64,000 bases of DNA from Bdellovibrio sp. 22V (GCF_030169785.1 NZ_CP125854.1:2170001-2234000), one strand, 5' to 3'. Positions 15,858 to 24,757 are shown, counted from the stretch's first letter. Program-made: numbers and translations. Notes: generated by a model from the sequence alone, not told the origin.

Positions 15858-17201
15858 ATGAAATCACCTCGTGATGTTGTTCTTGTTGAAGGTGTTCGCA
15901 CACCATTCACGAAAGCAGGAACAAAGTTAAAGAAAGTTCACCCTGCGGAGTTAGGGAAGACAGCACTCAAGCAACTTATTGCTCAGACAAATTTGGACGT
16001 GAATAGTGTTGATGAAGTGATCATTGGAAACACTGGAAATCCTCCAGATGCTGTGAATATTTCGCGCGTTGTAGCTTTGAATGCAGGTATTCCTTTGAAG
16101 ACGTCTGCATACACAGTGCACAGAAACTGTGCTTCCGCGTTGGAGTCGATCTCTAACGGTTATGAAAAAATCAAATCCGGCACAATGGATGTCATTCTTG
16201 CCGGCGGTACAGAGAGCATGTCGCAAATGCCGACATTGCCTCCGAAAAAATTCCAAGACATTTACGACAATCTTTTTGCAGCTCGCGGTCCGAAGCAAGC
16301 GTTACCACTTTTGTGGAAGCTCTTCAAGGCGGACGTCAATCAAATCAAAGCGTTGTTGCAAGGGAATATGAAAGACGAATACTTCCCGCAAATCTCCGTG
16401 ATGCTCGGTCTGACAGATCCTTTCGTCGGTATCAACATGGGGCAGACGGCAGAGATCTTGGCGAAAGAGTGGGGCTTGTCACGCGAGATGCAAGATAAGT
16501 TTGCTCTGCGTTCGCATCAATTGGCCTCCAAGGCGATGAAAGAAGGTCGCATGCGTGAAGAATCAACGCCTGTGTACCTTGCGCCTGAATACAAAGAAGT
16601 TATTTCTGAAGACGTCGGTCCCCGTGACAATCAAACGATGGAGGCATTGGCAAAGTTGAAACCATTCTTCGACAAAGCGACAGGCTCTATCACAGCAGGA
16701 AACTCGTGCCCGATCACTGACGGTGCGGCGATGGTTCTTTTGATGTCGCGTGAAAAAGCAGAAGCGATGGGCTACAAGCCGCTGGCAAGAATCCGCTCTT
16801 ACGGTTTTGCGGGTCTTGAGCCAGAGCGTATGGGATTGGGACCTGCGTATTCTTCGCCATTGGCGTTGAAGCGTGCGGGCTTGACGATGAAAGACATGGG
16901 CCTTGTGGAGTTGAATGAAGCTTTCGCGGCCCAGGTGATGGCATGTCAACGTGCCATGGATTCTGATAAGTTCGCGCAAGAAAAACTGGGTCTTTCTGCG
17001 AAAGTCGGCGAGATCCGTGACGATATCTTGAACGTTAACGGTGGTGCGATTGCTTTGGGTCACCCTGTGGGCGCGACAGGCACACGTATCGTTTTGACTT
17101 TGGCAAAAGAAATGAAACGCAGAAACGTTCAGTTCGGTCTATCAACCCTTTGTATCGGCGGCGGTCAAGGTGGTTCGATGGTTCTCGAGAACGAAGGCTA
17201 G
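15858..17201 (+). CDS. fadI: Acetyl-CoA C-acyltransferase (beta-oxidation thiolase)
   Basis: A 447-residue thiolase that cleaves 3-ketoacyl-CoA to acetyl-CoA and a shortened acyl-CoA. Nucleophile Cys is in HRNCASALES, followed by GGTESMSQMP; the C-terminal catalytic residues are in NVNGGAIALGHPVGATG (His) and STLCIGGGQGG (Cys). The length is nearer FadI than the shorter FadA, but this split is not certain. The ATG at 15858 follows AAGGAGACGCAA; an upstream in-frame start at 15729 lacks a ribosome site. The multifunctional enzyme gene follows 104 bases downstream, giving the alpha and beta subunits of a beta-oxidation complex in the order thiolase then FadJ-like. Confidence 0.92.
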   Translation: MKSPRDVVLVEGVRTPFTKAGTKLKKVHPAELGKTALKQLIAQTNLDVNSVDEVIIGNTGNPPDAVNISRVVALNAGIPLKTSAYTVHRNCASALESISNGYEKIKSGTMDVILAGGTESMSQMPTLPPKKFQDIYDNLFAARGPKQALPLLWKLFKADVNQIKALLQGNMKDEYFPQISVMLGLTDPFVGINMGQTAEILAKEWGLSREMQDKFALRSHQLASKAMKEGRMREESTPVYLAPEYKEVISEDVGPRDNQTMEALAKLKPFFDKATGSITAGNSCPITDGAAMVLLMSREKAEAMGYKPLARIRSYGFAGLEPERMGLGPAYSSPLALKRAGLTMKDMGLVELNEAFAAQVMACQRAMDSDKFAQEKLGLSAKVGEIRDDILNVNGGAIALGHPVGATGTRIVLTLAKEMKRRNVQFGLSTLCIGGGQGGSMVLENEG

Positions 17202-17236
17202 TCGGCGTAACGGTGGCACTGACGTAGGCTATCCTG

Positions 17237-17259
17237 GCCTCAACAACTTTGTTTGAGGC
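17237..17259. promoter_or_regulatory. Inverted repeat between thiolase and fadJ-like gene
   Basis: Arms GCCTCAA and TTGAGGC separated by nine bases, in the 104-base gap of the beta-oxidation operon. There is no T-run, so it is not a standard terminator. It could be an operator or an RNA stem that adjusts the ratio of the two subunits. Confidence 0.35.
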
Positions 17260-17304
17260 GGTTTGAATAAAACTTTGAATTTAGCAACTTAGGAGTTTTC
17301 ATAA

Positions 17305-19458
17305 ATGTCGATTCAAGAAAGTATTAAGATTGTTCCTCAAGGGGACGTTGCCGTAGTTGAGTTTGATCTTGTCGGGGAGAAAGTAAATAAGTTTTCGACT
17401 CCAGTGATGATGCGACTTCAGGAAGTTTTGGGGGAGTTGAAAAAGTCTTCCTACAAAGCGGTTATCTTTAAATCCAACAAACCGAAAATCTTTATCGCCG
17501 GTGCTGATATTGAAGAAATCAAAAGCATGACGACGAAAGAACAATTCGACGCCGCTGTTAAAGGCGGACAAGACATCATGAACCAAGTGGAAGATTTGCC
17601 TATGCCCACAATCGCGGCTGTGAACGGCGCGTGCATGGGCGGCGGTTGTGAGTTTATCTTGGCGTGTGACTATCGTATCGCTTCAGATGATTCTTCAACG
17701 AAGATTGGTCTTCCGGAAATTCAATTGGGTATCTTGCCGGGTTTTGGCGGAACTCAACGTATGCCGCGCGTGATCGGTTTACAAGCGGCTTTGGATATTA
17801 TCCTCGCTGGTAAGTCCGTGAATTCGAAAAAAGCCTTGAAGAGCGGCTTGGTCGATAAAGTTGTTCACCCCAATCTTCTGCAAGAGCAGGCGATGAAGTG
17901 GGCACAAGAGATCATCGCTTCCGGCGGCAGAAAGCGCCGTAAAAAGTTTGAAGCGAAAGGGGCTGTGAACAAAGTTCTTGAGAGCGCTTTGGGTCGCGGT
18001 ATCGTTTTCAAAAAAGCGCGCGAAGGCGTGATGAAGGCGACCAAAGGTCACTATCCAGCTCCTTTGAAAGCGTTGGAAGTGATTCAAAAAACTTACGGCA
18101 TGTCTGACCGCGATGCGGGAATGCGCATCGAGCGTGAGGGGTTCTGTGAGTTGGGTATTACCGATATCTCTAAAAACTTGATCCACGTTTTCTATCTGAC
18201 AGAGATGGTGAAAAAACAAAACGGCGTTCCTGGTGTGGACGTCAAACCTCGTGAAGTGAAAGCGTTGGGTATTTTGGGTGCAGGAACGATGGGCGGTGGT
18301 ATCGCTTACGTGGCTGCGGATAAAGGCATTCAAGTGCGCATGAAAGACTTAAATCCCGAAGCTTTGGGGAAAGGTCTTAAGCACGCCAGCGACTTGTGGA
18401 TGAAGCTTCTAAAGCGCAAATCCATTGATAAATATCAATTCCAGCAAAAGATCGACATGGTTTCTGTGACGACGGATTACTCCGGTTTTAAAAACTTGGA
18501 TGTTGTTGTTGAAGCGATCGTCGAAGATATGGGGATCAAACAGAAAGTGATCGGCGAGTGCGCAGGTCAAATGCGCCCTGATGCGATCATCGCGACGAAT
18601 ACAAGTTCATTGTCAGTGACAGAGATGTCCAAAGGTCATCCTCGTCCCGAGTATTTCGCAGGGATGCACTTCTTCAATCCGGTAAACAAAATGCCTCTTG
18701 TTGAAGTTATTCGTGGCGAAAAAACGTCTGACGAAACGATTGCAACGATTTACGAATTGTCTAAGAAGATGGGGAAAATGCCTGTCGTTGTTAAAGACGG
18801 CCCTGGCTTTTTGGTGAATCGTCTTCTTCTTCCTTACATGGCGGAGGCGGCGTTCTTGATGCAAGAAGGTATGAGCATTGAGTTTGTCGATAAGGCTTAC
18901 GTGAAAGAGTTCGGTATGCCGATGGGGCCATTTGAATTGATGGACGAAGTCGGTTTGGACGTTTGTATCAAGGTTCTTAAGATCTTTAAGAAAGCTTTCG
19001 GCGAGCGCATTGAGATGGCTCCATGTATGGAAGCTCTTGAGAAGTCCGGTCGCCTAGGTCGTAAGAACGGCAAAGGATTCTATACATACTCTGAAGACGG
19101 AAAACGCGGTGACGTGGATCAAACGATTTACTCTGCGTTGGGCTTGGGACAACCTTCCAATCCTTATGACTCGAAAGAGTGTATCGAGCGCGGCGTGTTT
19201 GCGATGGTGAACGAGTGTTCATTGGCTTTGATCGAAGACCGCATTGTGGAAACTCCACACGAAGTCGACTTGGCGATGATCATGGGAACAGGCTTCCCTC
19301 CATTCCGCGGTGGCTTGATGAAGTACACAGACTCTGTAGGCACGCAATACGTGGCGGATCAGTTGGCGCACTACGCAGCCAGCAGAAAAGCAGGCCGTTT
19401 GAAGCCGTCTGTTCCTCTTACGAACATGGCGAAGTCGAACAGCAAGTTCTATAAGTAA
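17305..19458 (+). CDS. fadJ: Multifunctional fatty-acid oxidation enzyme, FadJ/FadB type
   Basis: A 717-residue fusion performing enoyl-CoA hydration and 3-hydroxyacyl-CoA dehydrogenation. The N-terminal crotonase domain has FIAGADIEEI and GGGCEFILACDYR (first catalytic Glu) with GLPEIQLGILPGFGGTQRM (second Glu). From about residue 313 a Rossmann fold (GILGAGTMGGGIAYVAA) begins the dehydrogenase, with HFFNPVNKMPLVEVI bearing the catalytic His and KDGPGFLVNRLL; a second C-terminal domain follows. AGGAG precedes the ATG. It pairs with the upstream thiolase and ends at a strong terminator. Both hydratase Glu residues and the dehydrogenase His are intact, so full activity is expected. Confidence 0.93.
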   Translation: MSIQESIKIVPQGDVAVVEFDLVGEKVNKFSTPVMMRLQEVLGELKKSSYKAVIFKSNKPKIFIAGADIEEIKSMTTKEQFDAAVKGGQDIMNQVEDLPMPTIAAVNGACMGGGCEFILACDYRIASDDSSTKIGLPEIQLGILPGFGGTQRMPRVIGLQAALDIILAGKSVNSKKALKSGLVDKVVHPNLLQEQAMKWAQEIIASGGRKRRKKFEAKGAVNKVLESALGRGIVFKKAREGVMKATKGHYPAPLKALEVIQKTYGMSDRDAGMRIEREGFCELGITDISKNLIHVFYLTEMVKKQNGVPGVDVKPREVKALGILGAGTMGGGIAYVAADKGIQVRMKDLNPEALGKGLKHASDLWMKLLKRKSIDKYQFQQKIDMVSVTTDYSGFKNLDVVVEAIVEDMGIKQKVIGECAGQMRPDAIIATNTSSLSVTEMSKGHPRPEYFAGMHFFNPVNKMPLVEVIRGEKTSDETIATIYELSKKMGKMPVVVKDGPGFLVNRLLLPYMAEAAFLMQEGMSIEFVDKAYVKEFGMPMGPFELMDEVGLDVCIKVLKIFKKAFGERIEMAPCMEALEKSGRLGRKNGKGFYTYSEDGKRGDVDQTIYSALGLGQPSNPYDSKECIERGVFAMVNECSLALIEDRIVETPHEVDLAMIMGTGFPPFRGGLMKYTDSVGTQYVADQLAHYAASRKAGRLKPSVPLTNMAKSNSKFYK

Positions 19459-19505
19459 GTTTGAGATGTAAATAGCAAGTAAGTTTGAGCTATATATTAA
19501 ATAGC

Positions 19506-19542
19506 AAAAAAGCCCTCTCCGAAAACGAGAGGGCTTTTTTAT
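19506..19542 (+). terminator. Rho-independent terminator after the beta-oxidation operon
   Basis: Stem GCCCTCTC/GAGAGGGC extended by A/T pairs on both sides, loop CGAAAAC, followed by a T6 run. The A-rich 5' flank means it could work in both directions. Confidence 0.9.
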
Positions 19543-19777
19543 TGGAAGTGGTCTACGATTTTTTCGATCGTGAATGATTCTTGTGGGCAAAAAGAAGGAA
19601 TCAAGGGGCTGTGAATACATTTGGGCCGTAAATGCGTTTCGCTTAAAGTAAACTAATGCGACAGTTTCGTGAACTTGGCAAAGCCCTACGGGTACAATCT
19701 TCGTGCTGGGTTCCGGCGGGGAGATTTTTTTGGAGCCTTGCGAGGTTTCGTGTATAAGTGTAAGTGTTTTATTAACC

Positions 19778-20845
19778 TCAACAAGTTTTGAGTTTCAAAC
19801 CCCAAGTGCGTGCGGCCAGAGCGTTATGTGTTCTACATAAGATACGAAGGTTGTCTATGTTATTGGTTCCTCCTGTCGCCACTGGTAAAACGTGATCCAC
19901 TTCTAAAAAATGCTTAGAGTTGCATCTTATTTTTGTTTTTGAATCCACATACTCGCAGCAATAGTTAGCTTTTTTCAAAAGAATGCGCTTCGTCTTAATG
20001 GAAATATATTTCCGGCGAGACGAAGGCTTGCGAACCTCCGAAGCGTTGGCGGTGCGTGTTGAGTCTTTTTGAGAAGTCTCTGCGTTTTCTGTTTTGGCGC
20101 TGTCCTTTAATTTTTGCCGATTGAATCTCTGCGCTAGAGCCGTTATGACCTCAGCTAAAGAACCATCCGGACAAATATGTGAAAGTAAATTCTTTGCCTT
20201 TTCCAGCTCTGCAAATTGTTCTTTGGTGAATGTAAGCTCCAGACGAACGGACTCATCTGATTGCGGTTTGATTTTTTCATGACACTGAATTGGTAGATTC
20301 ATCTCAATAGCCAGCGTTTTTTGCGTCTCGAATGTGTTCTTATTTTCGAGTTTGCTTAAAACTTGAAGCAACTCCGTGGTATTTGCCGTAGATTTTTCTA
20401 TTGAATCGCTTGTCTCGGTTTCGGAAGATGTCTTTTTGATGTCGTCTGTGTTTGCGTATTCTTGTGAGGAGTTGCTCTTTTGATTTTTTGTAAAAGCCTT
20501 TAGACTCTTTTGAACTTCCGTAAGTTGAGACAGGTTAAGACTGCCATTTTCAATCTTTTCCGCAATCGACGGCACTTGCTTCAATAAACGGGCGGACTGC
20601 AATCGGCGATAGGCACTGCCTTCAGAATATCCAAGACCACGGGTCAGATAAGAATACATCCCATCAAAGCCCAACTCCGCAAAGAGCTTGCGTTCTTCAA
20701 TTTCAGCAATATGCAGTAAAATCAAGTGAGTGATCTTTCTTTCCGTGCGAACCAGTTTTTCCATTCTGGCGATGAGCTCGCTGTTAGAAATACTCTTAAA
20801 GTCTCGTTGAGTCGTTTCGCGAGAGAGTTGTTTTTGAAGTGACAT
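19778..20845 (-). CDS. HNH endonuclease domain protein
   Basis: A 355-residue protein. The C-terminal 80 residues form an HNH nuclease domain: a Cys pair in ANYCCEY and RCNSKHFLEVDHVLPVATGG, then NIDNLRILCRTHNALAA, giving the His, Asn and His of the metal site and Cys for a structural zinc. The N-terminal 110 residues are helical (LIARMEKLVRTERKITHLIL, LTRGLGYSEGSAYRRLQSARLL), the middle is Ser/Thr/Lys-rich and probably disordered. This is the DUF222-like helical plus HNH architecture frequent in Bdellovibrio. The ATG at 20845 behind GGAGGAAAC is preferred to a GTG four codons upstream. Role unknown; such proteins occur as repeated families and may be mobile or defensive. Confidence 0.85.
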   Translation of the reverse strand: MSLQKQLSRETTQRDFKSISNSELIARMEKLVRTERKITHLILLHIAEIEERKLFAELGFDGMYSYLTRGLGYSEGSAYRRLQSARLLKQVPSIAEKIENGSLNLSQLTEVQKSLKAFTKNQKSNSSQEYANTDDIKKTSSETETSDSIEKSTANTTELLQVLSKLENKNTFETQKTLAIEMNLPIQCHEKIKPQSDESVRLELTFTKEQFAELEKAKNLLSHICPDGSLAEVITALAQRFNRQKLKDSAKTENAETSQKDSTRTANASEVRKPSSRRKYISIKTKRILLKKANYCCEYVDSKTKIRCNSKHFLEVDHVLPVATGGTNNIDNLRILCRTHNALAARTWGLKLKTC

Positions 20846-21277
20846 CGTTTCCTCCACCGCAGGTGTTATATCACGAAAAATTTGGTCTCATTTTTTGGCT
20901 TTTTGGAATCTGAATTATGAATTCGAAAGGCGCAAAGATCGCCTGTTAAACGCTCTATAAGCTCTGTTGCTGCGAGAAAATCTTTCTACAACGAAGCTTC
21001 GCGGAGAAATATTGAATGTCGCACAGAAAGAAACCTGAAGCGTTCGATAAGGGCTGCAAGCGAAATTTTATTACAAATAAAAACTAACGCGCGATTTCCT
21101 CGAAGCGAGGAGTGTAAGTAGTGATAAAGAGCGATGAGCGGCGAGTGTGTCCTTGTCGAACTTTTCGACAGCGACTCGCGAAGAATGTTTTTTTTCGAGG
21201 CAGTCTAAGGTTAGGAGCCTCTTCAAGCTATTTTGAAGCCGGACTTATCGGCATGTGGCTTGCTCTTTTATTCGCCA
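20846..21277. other. Gene-free stretch
   Basis: About 430 bases between the HNH gene and the protease gene. No convincing reading frame is seen. It contains a CCTCG-AAG-CGAGG hairpin near 21099-21111, a second small hairpin (TGTCGA / TCGACA) near 21153-21170 and a T8 run near 21187-21195. The first part should hold the HNH promoter. Nothing else can be assigned. Confidence 0.4.
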
Positions 21278-22117
21278 ATGAAATCGTTCTTGATTGCCGC
21301 ATTATTCATTCTGCAAAGTACTTTGGTGTTCGCCAAAGACCTTCGAACATTTTCCCACGTTGGAGAATACGAAGCGGTAGGGCGCATTCAGGCAATCTTG
21401 CCTTCGGACTATGCTTCTTACGGGATTTCTTTATCGAAAGATCTGGTTCGACTTCACGAAGAGAATGAAAGCAAAGGCCATTCCACTTACTACTCATTTT
21501 GTTCGGCAACTTTGATTCAGGCGAATAAGATCCTGACCGCCGCGCATTGTATAGCGCAAATGCGGGAGTTTCAGTACCTCGGTCTTCGAGTTTTCTTTGT
21601 TCCCAATACTCGTGAAAATATCTCGGTGCAAATCGCAGGCATGGATAGAGCCGGGGATATCAATTCCGATCGCAGGTTCGCCGACGACTGGGCGATTTTA
21701 ACTTTGCAAAATGATATTACATCCATCAAACCGTTAAAACTGATGCGCCTGGCTCCACAGCAATATTTCACAACTGAATTAGTCAGCGTCGGCTATCCTG
21801 ACGAAGCACAACGAAAAACTTTGCACGGATTGCAACAAACGCAAAGCCGTTGTTATTTCAGAACTCCGGAAGAAATCGCCGGTAAATTCAAAGACGAACC
21901 ACGCTTTGTTCGCGCGAGCTTCACCAACTGTAGCATCAGCGGCGGCAATTCCGGGGGTCCTTTGTTGTTCCTCTATCAAGACGAAAACGGGCCCGCTCTA
22001 GGCATTGCCGGCATCAACGTCGGCGGAGTTAATTCCCTCATGCACAAACTCAAATTCAAATCTGACTACGACAAAGGCGTTGCCACTTCATCGTCGTGGA
22101 TTTTGGATCATCTTTAG
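21278..22117 (+). CDS. Secreted trypsin-like serine protease (S1 family)
   Basis: A 279-residue exported protein with signal peptide MKSFLIAALFILQSTLVFA. The catalytic triad of a chymotrypsin-fold protease is complete: His90 in LTAAHC, Asp137 in ADDWAIL and Ser in SISGGNSGGPLL. Cys pairs flanking the His and Ser regions (FCSA..AAHC; RCYF..TNCS) suggest disulfides. The enzyme should act in the periplasm or outside, in keeping with prey protein digestion. The ATG at 21278 is chosen because the signal peptide begins there; no clear Shine-Dalgarno sequence precedes it, and an in-frame start at 21233 cannot be excluded. Confidence 0.87.
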   Translation: MKSFLIAALFILQSTLVFAKDLRTFSHVGEYEAVGRIQAILPSDYASYGISLSKDLVRLHEENESKGHSTYYSFCSATLIQANKILTAAHCIAQMREFQYLGLRVFFVPNTRENISVQIAGMDRAGDINSDRRFADDWAILTLQNDITSIKPLKLMRLAPQQYFTTELVSVGYPDEAQRKTLHGLQQTQSRCYFRTPEEIAGKFKDEPRFVRASFTNCSISGGNSGGPLLFLYQDENGPALGIAGINVGGVNSLMHKLKFKSDYDKGVATSSSWILDHL

Positions 22118-22125
22118 TAAATAAA

Positions 22126-22151
22126 AAAAGCCGGAGATTCCCCCGGCTTTT
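22126..22151. terminator. Bidirectional terminator between convergent genes
   Basis: Stem AAAAGCCGG/CCGGCTTTT with an eight-base loop, located between the protease stop (22117) and the stop of the minus-strand secreted gene (22180). It has T4 on the plus strand and T7 on the minus strand, so it serves the minus gene better. Confidence 0.8.
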
Positions 22152-22179
22152 CAAGCAAATCAAAATTTAAATTCAAAAA

Positions 22180-22584
22180 CTACTGTTCAACAACTTCGCA
22201 AGCAAATGTGCCGACTTCGACTCTTTCGCCGAGGCCCCACCAGTAAACTTTTGCTGTGTGGTCTTTTACGTTGATGCGCAATTCGTATTCGTAAGAGCCT
22301 TCAACCCAGAAATCGTAACGAACGGTGTTCTTTGTCGAAGAAGATTCTTTCCAAAGAGCCGGACCGTTAGAGTCTACCGTTTGCAAAGAAACGTCGCCCA
22401 CTTGTAAAGACCAATTATAAGTTCCATCGATGAAAAGAACTTGTGGGTTTTGTTGAATATTGATTTCAGAGAAAGAAAGATCTTTGCTTGTAGAAAGTTT
22501 CGTAGCAGAGCAATCGAAAACTCTTTGGCCAGCAAAAGAAAGGCTGGAAGCAAGCATAGCAATAGCAAAAACGATTGTTTTCAT
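22180..22584 (-). CDS. Small secreted hypothetical protein
   Basis: A 134-residue protein with signal peptide MKTIVFAIAMLASSLSFAG. The mature chain is beta-rich with many aromatic residues (YNWSLQVGDVSLQTV, VRYDFWVEGSYEYELRI, KVYWWG) and two Cys near the ends of the fold (FDCSA, FACEV) that could be bridged. It may be a small beta-barrel or sandwich in the periplasm. AAAGGA is best spaced for the ATG at 22584 and not for one three codons upstream. No known family is recognised. Confidence 0.72.
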   Translation of the reverse strand: MKTIVFAIAMLASSLSFAGQRVFDCSATKLSTSKDLSFSEINIQQNPQVLFIDGTYNWSLQVGDVSLQTVDSNGPALWKESSSTKNTVRYDFWVEGSYEYELRINVKDHTAKVYWWGLGERVEVGTFACEVVEQ

Positions 22585-22695
22585 GGTTAGCATCCTTTGG
22601 TTTTGAATGCCGATTCCATAGCGTCTTTGCCGTGGAAAGTCTGTTTTTAATCCTGTTTTATGAACTTTTTTCCCCGTGTACGGCGAAATTCCACG

Positions 22696-23886
22696 TCACA
22701 GATCGCCTAAAACGCGACCGACTTGCAGATGAGCGGGGATTTCTTTGCCAAACATGTGTCCAACCATCGTGCGTGCAGCATTAAAGCTCAAGCCCATGCC
22801 GTGCCCTGAACAGCCCGCAATCACATGCACACCAGGATTGTCAGGTAAATTTCCCAAAAGCATTTGGCCGTCGGGAGAAAAGCCCATAATACCTGACCAC
22901 TGGTGCGCCACTTTCGCTTGAGGTCCATACTTGAAATGACTTTTTACGAAGTCGTACAACGCATTCTGAATAAGATCGGTGATCGCGTCTTCGTGCGTAT
23001 TCTCAGTCTCAATCGCAAGATTTCTAAAGCCGCCAATCAGCAAGTGGCCCGTGGGAAGCTGACGGAAATAACAAAGATGCTTCGTCAGGTAACAAGGACC
23101 TTTCACGAAATCAGGAAGAGGCTCTGTCACCAAAATTTGCCCGCGGCCTGGTTTAATGATGTTAGAAAAATCTTTGAGCACCAAGGGAAGGTAAGCGTTT
23201 AAGGTGACAATCACTTTTCCCGCAGAAAAATCGCCGCGGGAAGTGCGCACGACCTGTGAGTGGCCCGTTTGATGAATGTCTAAAACATCGTGCTCTTCAA
23301 AAACGTCGACGTTCAAACGAGAACGCATTTTTTGTAGAAGCTTGATGGGATGGATGTAACCGTCACCGCGATACTGAATGCCGCCTTCAAAGCCGGTGAC
23401 GCCATAATCGCGTTCCATTTCTTCGGGACTGACTTCGTAAACATCAATGCCAGAGTCCCGCATTGTGCGCGCGACATTTTTGTACTTCTCCCAATGCGCT
23501 GAACTTGGCGCGACCGTGCAGGAGCCGGTCAAGCGGAAATCCACGTCATCCCATTTGTCTTCGATGATATGCTCAAGAAGAAGTTTGCGATTGTCCTCGG
23601 AAAACTTCCAAATCTCGACGGCTTTAGTAAGACCGAACTGTTCTTGCAGCTTAATAAAATGCTCGGTTGAGCCGCAAGTAACGAAGCCGGCATTGCGGCC
23701 GGAAGCTCCAAAACCCAGACGGTGTTTTTCTAAGATCGCGATTTTCAATTGCGGATTTTCTTTTTGCAGCCAGTAGGCAGAGGAAAGACCGGCGATTCCT
23801 CCGCCGACAATCACCACGTCGTATTTTTGTGAGGCTGTGGCCGGGGAGTTCGAGATTTTTTCTTGCAGCCAGTAGGACATGCTCAT
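22696..23886 (-). CDS. FAD-dependent amine/amino-acid oxidoreductase (DAO family)
   Basis: A 396-residue flavoprotein of the DAO family. The FAD-binding Rossmann motif is VVIVGGGIAGLSSAYWL near residues 25-41, followed by EKHRLGFGASGRNAGFVTCG, the FAD isoalloxazine contact typical of gamma-glutamylputrescine oxidase and glycine/sarcosine oxidase relatives. The C-terminus (GIMGFSPDGQMLLGNLP, IAGCSGHGMGLSFNAAR) closes the fold. It probably oxidises an amine or N-methyl amino acid; the substrate is not determinable here. AAGGA precedes the ATG. The GNAT gene ends ten bases upstream, so both are in one operon. Confidence 0.88.
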   Translation of the reverse strand: MSMSYWLQEKISNSPATASQKYDVVIVGGGIAGLSSAYWLQKENPQLKIAILEKHRLGFGASGRNAGFVTCGSTEHFIKLQEQFGLTKAVEIWKFSEDNRKLLLEHIIEDKWDDVDFRLTGSCTVAPSSAHWEKYKNVARTMRDSGIDVYEVSPEEMERDYGVTGFEGGIQYRGDGYIHPIKLLQKMRSRLNVDVFEEHDVLDIHQTGHSQVVRTSRGDFSAGKVIVTLNAYLPLVLKDFSNIIKPGRGQILVTEPLPDFVKGPCYLTKHLCYFRQLPTGHLLIGGFRNLAIETENTHEDAITDLIQNALYDFVKSHFKYGPQAKVAHQWSGIMGFSPDGQMLLGNLPDNPGVHVIAGCSGHGMGLSFNAARTMVGHMFGKEIPAHLQVGRVLGDL

Positions 23887-23896
23887 GACTTGATCC

Positions 23897-24445
23897 TTAC
23901 AGATACTTGATCATTTCTTCCGCCGTGCAACGGCAGGGTTTTCCGTCGCGCACGCATTCGTAATCCACGTCAATCCAGTATTCAGGATGAGTGGCGACAC
24001 TTTCAAAACCAAACTTCGTTAAATAGCGAATGGAGGAGTTGTTCGGCGACTCTTTCCACGCATGAGTCACAATAGCTTGAGCGCCCAGTTTTTTAAAGGA
24101 CTCAATCGCAGCTTCAGACAAGCGAGGCCCCCAGCCTTGGCCTTGGGCTTCGTTAGCTAAGAATAAACTCTGAAAATAGGCGACTTTATCAAGGGACACC
24201 TTCCAAAGATCGGGGCGAAGTTTAGAGCCTTTCCCTTTGCTCCAGGCTCCCGGAGGATAGGCAAGACGAAATCCCTGAATGCCGGATTCGTTTTCCAGAA
24301 TAAAAGAGCACATGATTCCTTGAGAGACGGACTTATTGAAGCACTCCTCAAGTTCTTGCAAAGAAAAATAATCGCGACCGATCGTGTGATCCGTAAAAAC
24401 TTTAATAGCGGCAAGGTCGTTCTTTTCTAGAGGACGAATGTGCAT
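23897..24445 (-). CDS. GNAT-family N-acetyltransferase
   Basis: A roughly 182-residue GNAT protein: MHIRPLEKNDLAAIKVF begins the fold, FILENESGIQGFRLAYPPG covers the central strands and SLFLANEAQGQGWGPRLSEAAI contains the acetyl-CoA pyrophosphate loop (Q-x-x-G-x-G/A variant, QGQGWG). The C-terminal tail carries Cys residues (YECVRDGKPCRCTAEE), unusual for the family. Starts at 24514 (GTG), 24454 and 24445 are possible; 24445 fits the normal N-terminus but none has a clear ribosome site. The acceptor substrate is unknown; being between a CPXCG gene and an amine oxidase, an amine or amino acid is plausible. Confidence 0.78.
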   Translation of the reverse strand: MHIRPLEKNDLAAIKVFTDHTIGRDYFSLQELEECFNKSVSQGIMCSFILENESGIQGFRLAYPPGAWSKGKGSKLRPDLWKVSLDKVAYFQSLFLANEAQGQGWGPRLSEAAIESFKKLGAQAIVTHAWKESPNNSSIRYLTKFGFESVATHPEYWIDVDYECVRDGKPCRCTAEEMIKYL

Positions 24446-24482
24446 AGACCACATAAAGACATAATCAAAATTCGGGGTCAAC

Positions 24483-24686
24483 TTATATCGGCATCTCGTC
24501 AAAACCCGGTCCACGGTTGATTCTTAGGGAAAATCTTTGATGGGAATCGTCCCAGGAAGCGTGAACGTCGATAGGGCGGCAGCAGACTTCGCAATCGTAA
24601 ACGAATTCCTGATCGTCACCGTCCTCATGATAAATTTCCATTCCGAATTTTTCTCTGCAGAAGGGACACTGTACTTTATATTCCAT
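24483..24686 (-). CDS. CPXCG-motif cysteine-rich protein
   Basis: A 67-residue protein of the CPXCG family, small putative zinc proteins widespread in gamma- and other proteobacteria. MEYKVQCPFCREKFGMEIYH holds the first Cys pair (variant CPFC), and VYDCEVCCRPIDVH the second. The function of the family is not established. The ATG at 24686 has AGAGAGG eight bases upstream, but that sequence is the descending arm of the upstream gene's terminator, and the ATG comes right after its U-run. An alternative ATG at 24713 sits in the terminator loop. It is followed by GNAT and amine oxidase genes on the same strand. Confidence 0.8.
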   Translation of the reverse strand: MEYKVQCPFCREKFGMEIYHEDGDDQEFVYDCEVCCRPIDVHASWDDSHQRFSLRINRGPGFDEMPI

Positions 24687-24725
24687 AAAAAAAGCCTCTC
24701 TGTTTATTTTCATCCAGAGAGGCTT
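24687..24725 (-). terminator. Terminator of the peptide transporter gene that also overlaps a ribosome-binding site
   Basis: On the minus strand an 11-base-pair perfect stem (AAGCCTCTCTG / CAGAGAGGCTT, loop of 12 bases) ends in T7. It lies 33 bases after the transporter stop. The 3' arm contains AGAGAGG, which is the only Shine-Dalgarno sequence of the downstream CPXCG gene. Confidence 0.85.
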
Positions 24726-24757
24726 CTGCAGAGCTATATCCAGTGTTGAAAAACAAA

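Noticed and set aside
19778-20845. HNH gene as part of a mobile element
   Set aside because: No terminal repeats, transposase or reverse transcriptase nearby; such genes are often found alone in this kind of organism.
21121-21468. A 115-residue frame before and over the protease gene
   Set aside because: Overlaps the protease signal peptide in another frame, is Arg/Cys-rich and lacks ribosome site and domain character.
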